The position numbers were made by a program, and so were the translations under genes. DNA of 11,593 bases, taken from NCBI GenBank assembly GCA_031288635.1, contig JAITQZ010000128.1, positions 1-11,593 of the forward strand, in the 5' to 3' direction. Origin of the DNA: Candidatus Peribacteria bacterium (lineage in GTDB: Bacteria > Patescibacteria > JAEDAM01 > Absconditabacterales > Absconditicoccaceae). Under the pieces are notes generated by a model. It worked only from the letters and a program-made list of their open reading frames with translations. It was not told the origin of the DNA and ran no database searches. Below are positions 1-8,042 of this stretch, piece by piece. How positions within the stretch are numbered: the stretch's first letter is position 1; every line of letters starts with the position of its first letter.

Positions 1-30
1 GTTATATGGGTGAAATGTTTAGTATTCTTT

Positions 31-94
31 TGCACACTCATTGTTGATTTGATTAGAAGTTAAAGTATCTAATCTATAATCATTTGAGTGTGCA
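31..94. repeat. Long imperfect hairpin (inverted repeat) in the 5' intergenic region
   Basis: Arms TGCACACTCA (31-40) and TGAGTGTGCA (85-94) are perfectly complementary. Inside them TGAT (45-48) pairs with ATCA (79-82), and GATTAGA (51-57) pairs with TCTAATC (68-74), around a 10-base loop. Only TTTT follows on the plus strand, so this is at best a weak terminator for a gene left of the window. It could equally be an operator or a structured RNA element. The pairing is seen directly; the role is unknown. Confidence 0.5.
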
Positions 95-128
95 TTTTAA
101 ATGTTAATTAACCCTTTCACATTTTCTC

Positions 129-157
129 TTTACTTTTGATATCTATATCTGTATAGT
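129..157 (+). promoter_or_regulatory. Sigma70-type promoter for the membrane protein at 203
   Basis: TTTACT (129-134) and TATAGT (152-157) are separated by exactly 17 bases, each one mismatch or so from the -35 and -10 consensus. Transcription would begin near 164, giving an A-rich leader of about 39 bases with no Shine-Dalgarno. The whole 29-base block matches the promoter of the 139-aa gene (5482-5510, minus) at 25 of 29 positions, including the spacer segment TATATCTG before the -10. Confidence 0.65.
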
Positions 158-202
158 AATTACAAAAATAATAAATAGTAAAACATATAAAAAATAAAAA
201 TA

Positions 203-727
203 ATGCAAAAAAAAGAAGCAATGGGAAACAAAGAAAAAGCAAAAAACAGAAAGAGTTTAGTAATAATGATAGTATATATAGCAATATTCACTATCAAATA
301 TTTCTATCCAGAATCTGGATGGGGAAATACACTAGCGGGAATTGCAGTAACCTTCTTATGGATTAAGAATATCTGGGAAGGGGGCACATTAAGTGTCAGT
401 CTCCATAGTATGATGAAAGAGTATGGAATGTTGGCAAGATGTGCCCACCTCTATCATCACCAAAATAGTAAAATTGGCTTAAGAAGCATTCTTTATGAGT
501 TCAAAGAGTTCAAAAACAAATTTAGCTCTAAAACGTCATTCATTAATTTTGTGATGAATGGAATACTATTTACTTTAATATTCTTAGTAGGGTATACGAT
601 TACAGCAATCGTCCTAATCATTATTTGGCTTTTGAAATTCGTAGTAAAACCTCTGATATTAAAGTATTTAATCCATTCATTAGCATGGATAAAAACAGAG
701 AGTGAGAACAAAACAAGAAACAATTAA
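203..727 (+). CDS. Small multi-pass membrane protein, unknown function (174 aa)
   Basis: I do not recognise this protein. It has a basic, lysine-rich N-terminus (residues 1-17), a hydrophobic segment at about 18-35, a second at about 41-57, a soluble middle part with a His/Tyr-rich patch (HLYHH near 82-86), and a long hydrophobic stretch at about 113-147 that could cross the membrane twice. The tail is charged. With the positive-inside rule the N-terminus would be cytoplasmic. An in-frame TAA at 188-190 limits the start to ATG 203 or the second ATG at 221, which begins MGNKEK; neither has a Shine-Dalgarno. It contains no in-frame TGA. The gene stands alone with its own promoter, and converges with ppdK. 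The coding call rests on uninterrupted length, promoter placement and the coherent hydrophobicity pattern. Confidence 0.7.
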   Translation: MQKKEAMGNKEKAKNRKSLVIMIVYIAIFTIKYFYPESGWGNTLAGIAVTFLWIKNIWEGGTLSVSLHSMMKEYGMLARCAHLYHHQNSKIGLRSILYEFKEFKNKFSSKTSFINFVMNGILFTLIFLVGYTITAIVLIIIWLLKFVVKPLILKYLIHSLAWIKTESENKTRNN

Positions 728-741
728 GTTCGGTTTCCCGA

Positions 742-776
742 TAAAAAAAACAACTGCCCCTTTCTGAGTAGTTGTT
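742..776 (-). terminator. Intrinsic terminator of ppdK
   Basis: Read on the minus strand, AACAACT (776-770) pairs with AGTTGTT (755-749) around a 14-base loop, followed by a run of Ts (complement of the A-run 742-750). It begins 20 bases after the ppdK TAG stop. The hairpin could also serve the convergent membrane-protein gene, but the plus side has only a weak T-tract. Confidence 0.8.
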
Positions 777-795
777 CTTATTTAATCAATTTTTT

Positions 796-3420
796 CTACC
801 CATTCTTCAATACAGCATGTGCCGCTGCCAATCTCGCAATCGGCACTCTAAATGGACTACAACTCACATACTTCAATCCCACTCTATGACAGAAATCAAT
901 AGAAGCTGGGTCTCCTCCGTGCTCTCCACAAATTCCCAAAGAAATATCTGGTCTCGTCTTTTTTCCTTTCTCTACTGCAATCTTCACCAATTGTCCCACT
1001 CCCGTTTCATCAATAGATTGGAAAGGGTCTTTTTCAAAGATATTTTTCTCTACATATTCTTTGATGAATTTTCCTGCGTCATCACGAGAAAATCCAAGTC
1101 CCATTTGCGTCAAGTCATTCGTTCCAAAAGAGAAGAATTCTGCAGTTTCAGCAATTTCGTCTGCCGTCAACGCTCCTCTTGGTACTTCAATCATCGTTCC
1201 AAGTTTGTATTCAATTTGCATTCCGTACTTGTCCATTGTTTCTTGGGCAACCTTCCTTACGATAGCTGCACAGAAGTCAAACTCAGATTTGAAACCTACT
1301 AAAGGTATCATAATTTCTGGGAGAGCGTCTACACCTTCTTTCTTCAATTCACACGCTGCAGCAATTACCGCTTCTGTCTGCATCTCTGCGATTTCTGGGA
1401 AGGTGATAGAAAGTCTACATCCTCTGTGTCCAAGCATTGGGTTAAATTCGTGCAAAGAGGCGATTTTTGCCTTCAACGTATCCACACTTACCCCCATTTC
1501 AGCAGAAAGTGCCTGAATATCTTTCTCTTCTGTAGGCAAGAATTCGTGTAAAGGAGGGTCTAAAAATCTGATAGTAACCGGGAGTCCTTCCAGCGTTTTC
1601 ATCAACTCATAGAAATCTCCTTTCTGATACGGAAGGATTTTTGCTAGAGCTTTTCTTCTTCCTTCTTCATTCTCTGACAAAATCATCTCTCTCATCGCTA
1701 AAATCCTATCTTCTGCGAAAAACATATGTTCCGTCCTACACAGTCCAATTCCTTCAGCACCGAATTTTTTAGCAGTAGCGGCATCTTTCGGAGTATCAGC
1801 GTTGGTTCTTACTCAGAGTTTTCTGTATTTATCCGCTAACTTCATCAAGGTTTCAAAATCTCCACTTAATTCTGGGTCAATCACTGCGAGTGAATCCTTG
1901 AATACTTCACCTGTTGAACCGTCAAGCGTAATGTAATCACCTTCTTGAAGCGTTATTCCTTTCACTGTCAGCGTTTTTGCCTTTTCATCAATCAACAGTT
2001 CTCCTGCACCAGCAACACAACATTTCCCCATTCCACGAGCTACAACGGCAGCGTGAGAAGTCATTCCTCCACGAGCAGTGAGAATTCCCTGAGCAGCTAC
2101 CATTCCTTGAATGTCTTCTGGTGAGGTTTCTACTCTTACCAATACTACTTTCTTTCCGTTTTCGTTCCACTGGTGAGCGTCTTCAGCTTTAAAAACGATT
2201 TGTCCCACTGCAGCACCCGGTGAAGCAGGCAAGCCTTTCGTGAGGATTTCAGCAGTTTTTTTCGCAGAAGGGTCAATTTGTTTATGAAGCAAGCTATCAA
2301 GTTGAGAAGGCTGAACACGAAGTACAGCAGTTTTTTCATCAATTAATCCTTCATTAAGCATATCTACCGCTACTTTTACCGCTGCAGCAGCAGTTCTTTT
2401 ACCGCTTCTTGTCTGCAACATAAAGAGTTTTCCTTCTTGAATAGTAAACTCCATATCCTGCATATCGTGATAGTGCTGTTCTAATTTCTTGTAAATTGCT
2501 ACCAATTCATTATAGCATTCTGGCATTACTTCTGCAAGGGTATTGATTTCTTGGGGAGTTCTAATTCCTGCTACTACATCTTCTCCTTGAGCATTCATCA
2601 AAAATTCTCCATAAAACTTGTTTTCTCCCGTAGAAGGATTCCTTGAAAAGCATACTCCTGTTCCAGACGTGTTCCCCATATTTCCAAACACCATTGATTG
2701 CACATTTACAGCTGTTCCCAGCAGTCCTCTAATGTCATTAATTCTTCTATAAATAATTGCTCTTTCGTTATTCCAAGAACCGAATACTGCATCAATCGCC
2801 ATTTTCAGCTGTTCTCTTGGGTTATTTGGAAACATTTTCCCAGTAGCATTTTGAACGGCTTGTTTGTAAAGGGTTACCACTTCTTTCAAATCTGCTGTCT
2901 CCAATTCTGTATCAAGTTTTACTCCTTTTTTATCCTTTACGGATTGCAAAGCGTGTTCGAAATCGTGGTGAGGTACTCCCATTACTACATCTCCAAACAT
3001 CTGAATAAATCTTCTATAACTATCCCAAGCAAATCTCTCATTTCCTGTCTTGGTTGCGAGTCCTACCACGCTTTCATCGTTCAATCAAAGGTTCAATACC
3101 GTATCCATCATTCCCGGCAGAGACGCTGCCGCTCCAGAACGTACGGACACTAACAACGGGTCATTGGCATCACCCAGCTTTTTTCCCATTTTTGCTTCTA
3201 ATGCTTGTAAATGAGTTTCTACCTGTTCCAGTACTTCGGCAGGGTAGGTGTAATTGTTCTTGTAAAAAATATCACACGTTTCAGTGGTGATAGTAAATCC
3301 TGCAGGGATTGGCATTCCGAGTGAAACCATTTCTGCCAAGTTAGCACCTTTTCCCCCGAGCAACTCTTTTCAGAGTCCTTTTCCTTCTTCAAAGGAATAC
3401 ACATACGTTTTTTCTGACAT
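796..3420 (-). CDS. ppdK: Pyruvate, phosphate dikinase (874 aa, three UGA-Gly codons)
   Basis: Cytoplasmic enzyme that reversibly converts pyruvate, ATP and phosphate to PEP, AMP and pyrophosphate. The N-terminal ATP-grasp part opens with [12 protein letters not shown]. The swivelling phosphohistidine domain has [13 protein letters not shown], with the catalytic His at residue 456. The C-terminal TIM barrel carries [10 protein letters not shown] and [10 protein letters not shown], with the catalytic Cys at residue 831, the same number as in the Clostridium symbiosum enzyme. Under the standard code it splits at TGAs at 3372-3370, 3087-3085 and 1815-1813 (residues 17, 112, 536). Reading them as Gly restores a family-typical length, and residue 112 falls in VLNLGLND, where Gly is conserved. 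The start ATG at 3420 gives the expected short N-terminus ([13 protein letters not shown]). The stop is TAG. It is followed by a terminator at 742-776; no convincing promoter was found upstream. Confidence 0.97.
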
Positions 3421-3493
3421 AGGCTAATAGATATAAAATAAAAAGTATCTTTATTGTTATGATATCGGAAAGAAATTGCAAGGAAAAATAATT

Positions 3494-3530
3494 ATAAAAA
3501 AAAGCTGATAAAAGAATACCTCCTATCAGC
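3494..3530 (-). terminator. Intrinsic terminator of the 436-aa regulator gene
   Basis: On the minus strand GCTGATA (3530-3524) pairs with TATCAGC (3510-3504), followed by a T-run complementary to 3496-3503. It starts 13 bases after the TAA stop of the 3543-4853 gene and separates it from ppdK, whose start lies about 75 bases further on. Confidence 0.8.
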
Positions 3531-3542
3531 ATTTTCTTAATT

Positions 3543-4853
3543 TTACAGTAGTTTTCCTTCCAGATATCTCCTGCAACGATCCAGTAAGACAGGATCCATA
3601 CATTCATCCAAAGAAATTCCATAACTACTAAAAAATTTTTCGAGCTCCTTTACTGAAACCTCTCCCATATTGCGGATTCTTTTTAGGAGTTCTGTATTCT
3701 TTACGTCCTTACGCTCAGAAGAAATTTCTCCCCATAGAAAGATCTCGAAGAAATACTTAATCTCAGCCGAATAGAGGCAATTTCTCGTCCTCACTGAAAG
3801 AGAAGCATCTTCAATCTTTGAGACTAAAAAACTGAAGACATCACTGTCATCACACACAGCTAACGGCTGTTTGGATTCTTTTTTTACTTGCTTTTTCCTT
3901 TTCAAAACGCTAACTTCTTTCACTAATTCATCGCGATCATTATTCATTTTACGAGTAATCTCTTCCAAATTGGAAATTTTTCGTTCATAGTCAACAATCA
4001 CGTGTTGGGCATTGAAATGAGCTAAAAGAGCATCATACAGAGCTCCATTTCTCAGTTTTTTTTTCGCTTGAGACAGAATTTGGAGAATACGTGCTCTTGT
4101 GAGAGCATATTTCTCTCCTAAAGCAGACAAATCCATAGAAAGTTCAGAAAGTCCATAAAACTTTCTTACGATATCTTCCCTTTTCAAACAAGAAAGATAC
4201 TGATTCACCGTTTCAATCACCGCCTCTTCATTCACAGAAAGCGTTACCAAAGAAGATCTAGGTTGTTGCAAGAGAAAATCTCGAAATGCAACACTAATAT
4301 CTAAAGAACCTCCAACAAGAGAAAGAAACGTTGGATCATCTGCTAATTGGGTAAAGAATCGCAATTTCAAATCACTCTCTGCTTGATACCTTACCACACT
4401 TTCTCCAAACAGCTCTTGAAGAAACTTCCAATAAGGAGTAAACTTCTCAGAAGAAATATGCATAGGAGAGTGCAACTTTTCCCATATAGTTTGCATTTCA
4501 TCCATCATATAATCTGCAATCTCCAGTTGAGTAGAGAAAAGAGAATGAAAAGCATACCATAAAAGCCCTTCCTTGGTTTGAAGAAACTCCTTTTGCTCTT
4601 CATCACTTGGCAATCCATTCCAATATTTTACCCTTCTCCGAGCATAATAGGGGAATATCTCCCTAAAAAGCTCCTGTTTACTCTTATAAAGTCTTGGGAA
4701 ACGTATCCCCTCTGCTGATAATTTCTTCACATAGTTATTTGCTGTAGCACGGGAGAAGCCCAATACTTGGGCAGCCAACAAAATGGGAAACCCAGCTTCT
4801 AAAAGAATCGTTAATTTTCCGGACAAACTCCGAAATTTTCTGTCATTGTTCAT
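3543..4853 (-). CDS. Putative transcription regulator: HTH + sigma region 4-like + coiled coil + RNAP alpha-CTD-like (436 aa)
   Basis: No named family recognised for the whole protein. Residues about 13-50 look like a helix-turn-helix (LLAAQVLGFSRATANNYVKKL). Residues about 210-268 resemble sigma70 region 4: a helical KREDIVRKFYGLS part, then LGEKYALTRARILQILSQAKKKLR, recalling the family pattern IGxxFxVTRERIRQIxxxAxxKLR. Residues about 287-325 are charged and probably coiled coil. Residues about 346-417 match the C-terminal domain of RNA polymerase alpha: IEDASLSVRTRNCL against E. coli IDDLELTVRSANCL keeps the DNA-contacting Arg265 and Asn268 equivalents, and RNMGEVSVKELEKFF matches PNLGKKSLTEIKDVL. 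A roughly 150-residue helical middle section is unassigned. It has no in-frame TGA, its own promoter, a dyad at the predicted transcription start, and a terminator. The inferred role is binding DNA and perhaps bridging to RNA polymerase. Domain calls are by eye. Confidence 0.8.
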   Translation of the reverse strand: MNNDRKFRSLSGKLTILLEAGFPILLAAQVLGFSRATANNYVKKLSAEGIRFPRLYKSKQELFREIFPYYARRRVKYWNGLPSDEEQKEFLQTKEGLLWYAFHSLFSTQLEIADYMMDEMQTIWEKLHSPMHISSEKFTPYWKFLQELFGESVVRYQAESDLKLRFFTQLADDPTFLSLVGGSLDISVAFRDFLLQQPRSSLVTLSVNEEAVIETVNQYLSCLKREDIVRKFYGLSELSMDLSALGEKYALTRARILQILSQAKKKLRNGALYDALLAHFNAQHVIVDYERKISNLEEITRKMNNDRDELVKEVSVLKRKKQVKKESKQPLAVCDDSDVFSFLVSKIEDASLSVRTRNCLYSAEIKYFFEIFLWGEISSERKDVKNTELLKRIRNMGEVSVKELEKFFSSYGISLDECMDPVLLDRCRRYLEGKLL

Positions 4854-4894
4854 AATTTTTTGTTTTACAATATTATTTTGTTAAAGATCTCACG

Positions 4895-4909
4895 CAAGTT
4901 TGGAACTTG
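4895..4909. promoter_or_regulatory. Candidate operator: perfect dyad at the transcription start of the 436-aa regulator
   Basis: CAAGTT-TGG-AACTTG is a perfect 6-base inverted repeat with a 3-base centre. It lies from about +2 to +16 relative to the start predicted from the promoter at 4918-4945. This is a usual position for an operator. Self-regulation by the encoded HTH protein is an inference. Dimeric binding would fit the protein's predicted coiled coil. Confidence 0.4.
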
Positions 4910-4917
4910 ACTCTTAT

Positions 4918-4945
4918 ATTATAAGGATTAGATATATATATGCAA
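4918..4945 (-). promoter_or_regulatory. Promoter of the 436-aa regulator gene
   Basis: On the minus strand TTGCAT (4945-4940) and a perfect TATAAT (4923-4918) are 16 bases apart, the same -35 element and spacing as the topA promoter. Transcription would begin near 4911, giving a leader of about 58 bases. The segment CTAATCCTTATA here recurs exactly in the promoter before the structured RNA at 8021-8032. Confidence 0.6.
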
Positions 4946-4971
4946 GAGAAAAAAACTAATTTTCAGACATT

Positions 4972-5005
4972 AAAAAAAGCAACCCCACAATCACTGTAGG
5001 GTTGC
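4972..5005 (-). terminator. Intrinsic terminator of the 139-aa gene
   Basis: Minus strand: GCAACCC (5005-4999) pairs with GGGTTGC (4985-4979), and the stem continues as ACA/TGT past a single mismatch. A seven-T run (complement of 4972-4978) follows. It begins 28 bases after the TAG stop. Confidence 0.85.
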
Positions 5006-5032
5006 AACATAGACGAAAGATAGAAATATCTA

Positions 5033-5452
5033 CTATTTGTCTTTACGGAATACTGAAAGAAGCCAATGAAAATCCTCAAGAGCTTCTTCATGCTCACTCT
5101 TCCCCGGCTCAACAACTTTGAAACCTTTTACAACTTTCAAGGGTTTCCCCGGGTACAAAGCTTCCAGTTTCAGCCAAGAAAGTTCACACAAGGTTCTAGC
5201 CTCTCGGGAAATTCGACAAAAACGAACAACTGTAGTTTCATCAGAATTACCCGCTTCTTTGATTTCCTTTAACTCTTTAGCCTTCCTTGCCATAACAGTA
5301 CGCATAGCTTTCACTTCAATAGGAAGCTCCCCCAACACCGTGTCATTTTTCCCAAGCTCCTCATCTACCGAGTCAACAAATTTACCACTTAGTTCCACGG
5401 CTTCCAGCTCCTCTTGGAGCGAGCCCAAATAATTAAATTTTTCTTTTTCCAT
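5033..5452 (-). CDS. Charged hypothetical protein (139 aa)
   Basis: I do not recognise a family. The product is soluble, rich in Glu and Lys and probably mostly helical. Residues 11-37 are strongly acidic. A middle helix (about 45-70) alternates charged and hydrophobic residues (AMRTVMARKAKELKEI). A second helical stretch with two Cys follows (RFCRISREARTLCELSWLKLEAL, within about 82-104), and the end has HWLLSVFRKDK. No signal peptide, membrane span or metal motif is visible. The ATG at 5452 is preceded by an AT-rich leader without a clear Shine-Dalgarno. The unit is monocistronic, with a strong promoter (5482-5510) and terminator, and is divergent from topA. That bracketing by signals supports a real gene. 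The near-identical promoter of the membrane protein at 203 suggests the two are expressed together. Confidence 0.75.
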   Translation of the reverse strand: MEKEKFNYLGSLQEELEAVELSGKFVDSVDEELGKNDTVLGELPIEVKAMRTVMARKAKELKEIKEAGNSDETTVVRFCRISREARTLCELSWLKLEALYPGKPLKVVKGFKVVEPGKSEHEEALEDFHWLLSVFRKDK

Positions 5453-5481
5453 ATCTTTATAATTTTATGTTTAACTAAAAT

Positions 5482-5510
5482 AGTATACAGATATATATAT
5501 CCAAAGTCAA
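5482..5510 (-). promoter_or_regulatory. Sigma70-type promoter of the 139-aa gene
   Basis: Minus strand: TTGACT (5510-5505), a 17-base spacer, and TATACT (5487-5482); both hexamers are 5/6 matches to consensus with ideal spacing. The predicted start is near 5475. It is the best promoter in the window and nearly the same 29-base block as at 129-157. Confidence 0.75.
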
Positions 5511-5548
5511 GCAAACTTTTCCCAAATACAACCTCCTTTTATCCAGAC

Positions 5549-5576
5549 TTGCATTTTTACTCCGCTTTCATACAAT
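5549..5576 (+). promoter_or_regulatory. Promoter of topA
   Basis: TTGCAT (5549-5554) and TACAAT (5571-5576) are separated by 16 bases. The predicted start near 5583 leaves a short pyrimidine-rich leader of about 27 bases without a Shine-Dalgarno before ATG 5610. It is divergent from the 139-aa gene promoter, with the two -35 boxes about 38 bases apart. Confidence 0.55.
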
Positions 5577-5609
5577 ACCTGCAGCTTTTTATTTTTCTTT
5601 GCTCCCGCT

Positions 5610-7997
5610 ATGGCAAATAATCTCGTAATTGTGGAATCTCCCGCAAAATCCCAAACCATTAAAAAATTTCTCGGAACGGACTACGAAGTCAAAGCCTCCT
5701 ATGGACACGTCGTTGACCTCCCAACAAAAGGAATGGGTATCGACATCGCCCACGGCTTCACGCCCCAATATGAAGTCTCTCCCGACAAAAAAAGAGTCAT
5801 CTCCGAACTCAAATCACTCGCCAAAACCGCCAAAAAAGTCTGGATCGCAACCGATGAAGACCGCGAAGGAGAAGCCATTGGACGACACGTTGCCACCCAA
5901 CTCGGACTAGATATCAAAACCGCCCCCAGAATTGTCTTCCACGAAATCACCAAAACCGCCATCGAAAACGCCATCAAAAACCCAAGAACCCTAGACCTAA
6001 ACCTCGTAGACGCCCAACAGGCTCGCCGTATCTTGGACAGATTAGTAGGATTTGAACTTTCCCCGGTTTTACGAAGAAAAATAAAAACCTGACTCTCCGC
6101 CGGACGCGTACAGTCCGTCGCTGTTCGTCTCATCGTTGAGCGTGAAAGAGAAATCCAAAAATTTGAAGAAGAATCAGCTTTCAAAATCGTCTGAACCTTC
6201 ATCGGAGACGAAAAAAAACCTTTTGAAGCAGAACTTGATACCACCATCAAAAACGCAGTCGACGTGGAGACCCTTCTTGAACGCCTAAAAGGAGCCGAAT
6301 ATGCCGTAGACTCTATCGAAGTAAAACCAGGAAAAAAATCACCTTCCGCTCCGTTCACGACCTCCACCTTACAACAAGAAGCTTCCCGCAAACTCGGATT
6401 CCCTGTAGCAAAAACAATGCAGGTTGCCCAAAAACTCTACGAAGCAGGACACATCACCTATATGAGAACCGACAGCGTAAACCTCTCCGACTTTGCCGTA
6501 AAAGCTTGCCAAGACGAAATCATCAAAGAATATGGAAAAGCATATTCCAACCCAACCTACTACAAAACAAAAACCAAAGGCTCCCAAGAAGCCCACGAAT
6601 GTATCAGACCTACCCATTTTGAAAACCGTTTTGCCGGCTCTGAGAGCAGTGAAAAAAAGCTGTATAACCTAATCCGGCAGCGTACGGTCGCCTCCCAAAT
6701 GTCTCCTGCCGAATTGGAAAAAACCAAAGCGATTATCGCCATTACCGAACTAACCCGTCCGAACGGCGAAACCATCAATACCAACACAAAACACCATTTC
6801 ATCGCAACCGGTGAAGTCATCAAATTCGACGGATTTTTGAAATTATATTTTGAAGGAACAGATGAAGAAGCTGACGACGAACTTGCAAAAGGAATGCTTC
6901 CAAAACTCACCAAAGACGAACAGCTCATCAATGAAATCATCATCGCCACCGAAAAGTTCAAAAACCACCCTCCTCGCTACACCGAAGCTAGTCTCGTAAA
7001 AGAGCTCGAAAGCAAAGGAATTGGTCGTCCTTCCACCTACGCTCCCACGATTTCCACCATCCAAAAAAGAAACTATGTCGTAAAAGAAGACAGACCCGGA
7101 AAAGAGAGAGCCTTCAAAGAGTATACCTTGAAACAGAGCAAAATCACCGCAACCGAACTCAAACAAATGACCGGAGCCGAAAAACAAAAACTCTTTCCAA
7201 CCGACATCGGAATGGTAGTAAACGACTTTCTCATCCAACATTTCCCCAAAATTATGGACTATGGATTTACGGCAAACGTCGAAGAAGAATTTGACGTTGT
7301 TGCGGAAGGAAAATTGAAGCGGAACGAAATGATTGGTCAATTTTATACTCCTTTCCATAAACTGATTGAAGAAACCGGAGAGCTCGAACGTGTAAACTCC
7401 GAAAGACAACTCTGAACCGACCCAAAAAGCTGAAAACCTATCATTGCCAGAATCGGAAGATATGGACCTCTCGTACAAATCGGGACTCAAGAAGACGAAG
7501 AGAAAAGATTTGCCAACATCCCTGCAGGACTCACCATCGAAACCATCACCCTCGAAGAAGCTCTAAGAGCTTTTGAACTGCCTCGCGAGCTCTGAACCTA
7601 TCAAGACGAAAAAGTCCTTGCCAACAACGGCCGCTTCTGACCCTACATCAAACGAAAATCCCTGTTTGCCTCTATCAAAAAAGACGCAGAATTTGACCTG
7701 TTTTCCATCACTCTCGACCAAGCCATCCAACTCATCGAAGAGAAAAAAAATGCTGAAGCCAATAAATACATCAACAAATTCCCTTACGAAGGCGAAGAAA
7801 TCCAAGTCTTAAATGGTCCCTACTGACCCTACATCAAATATGCGAAAAAAAACTACAGAATCCCAAAAGGCTGAAAAGATGCCACCGATTTAACGTTGGA
7901 AGACACCCTAAACATCATCGGGATTAAAAAAAAGGAGTCGGAAAAGGAAAAAAAGAAAGTAAAAAAAGCAACTCCCAAAAAAGCTAAAAAATCTTAA
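5610..7997 (+). CDS. topA: DNA topoisomerase I, type IA (795 aa, eight UGA-Gly codons)
   Basis: Relaxes negatively supercoiled DNA by cutting one strand through a 5'-phosphotyrosine. The TOPRIM domain (about residues 3-125) has VESPAKSQTIKKFLG with the catalytic Glu9 and TDEDREGEAIG with Asp82, Asp84 and Glu86 for metal binding. The active-site Tyr is residue 284 in HITYMRTDS. The C-terminal part (about 600-780) has no Cys4 zinc fingers. Instead it carries three repeats of the Toprim_Crpt type (IGRYGPLVQIG, NNGRFGPYIK, NGPYGPYIK), followed by a lysine-rich tail that probably binds DNA. In-frame TGAs are at 6090, 6192, 7413, 7431, 7593, 7638, 7824 and 7872 (residues 161, 195, 602, 608, 662, 677, 739, 755). 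Several sit on conserved Gly: TGLSAGRVQS, LGTDPKSGKP, RFGPYIK, PYGPYIK. Third positions are richer in C than in the neighbouring peptidase gene. Stop TAA 7995-7997. Confidence 0.97.
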
Positions 7998-8005
7998 AAT
8001 TCCTC

Positions 8006-8036
8006 TTGAATTTACTACTACTAATCCTTATATACT
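8006..8036 (+). promoter_or_regulatory. Promoter of the structured RNA
   Basis: TTGAAT (8006-8011) is followed after 17 bases by TATATA (8029-8034), overlapping TATACT (8031-8036, 19-base spacing). The predicted start falls at about 8041-8043, right at the first base of the 5' helix of the RNA. CTAATCCTTATA (8021-8032) is shared exactly with the 436-aa gene promoter. No strong terminator separates topA from this promoter; AAATTC/GAATTT at 7997-8013 is short and lacks a T-run. Confidence 0.55.
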
Positions 8037-8042
8037 CTATAT

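Noticed and set aside
1061..1516. Plus-strand open frame opposite ppdK, and similar frames opposite topA and the 436-aa gene
   Set aside because: Shadows of well-supported genes; no family resemblance and no promoter.
796..3420. ppdK split into several genes or a decayed pseudogene
   Set aside because: Only TGA codons interrupt it, the family alignment continues across each one, and full-length size and catalytic residues are kept; UGA-Gly explains it.
3421..3495. Promoter for ppdK
   Set aside because: Several -10-like words (GATACT, TATATC) but none with a credible -35 at proper spacing.
6090..7874. UGA as selenocysteine or programmed readthrough in topA
   Set aside because: Eight sites at conserved Gly positions with no selenocysteine-type context, and the same pattern in three other genes.
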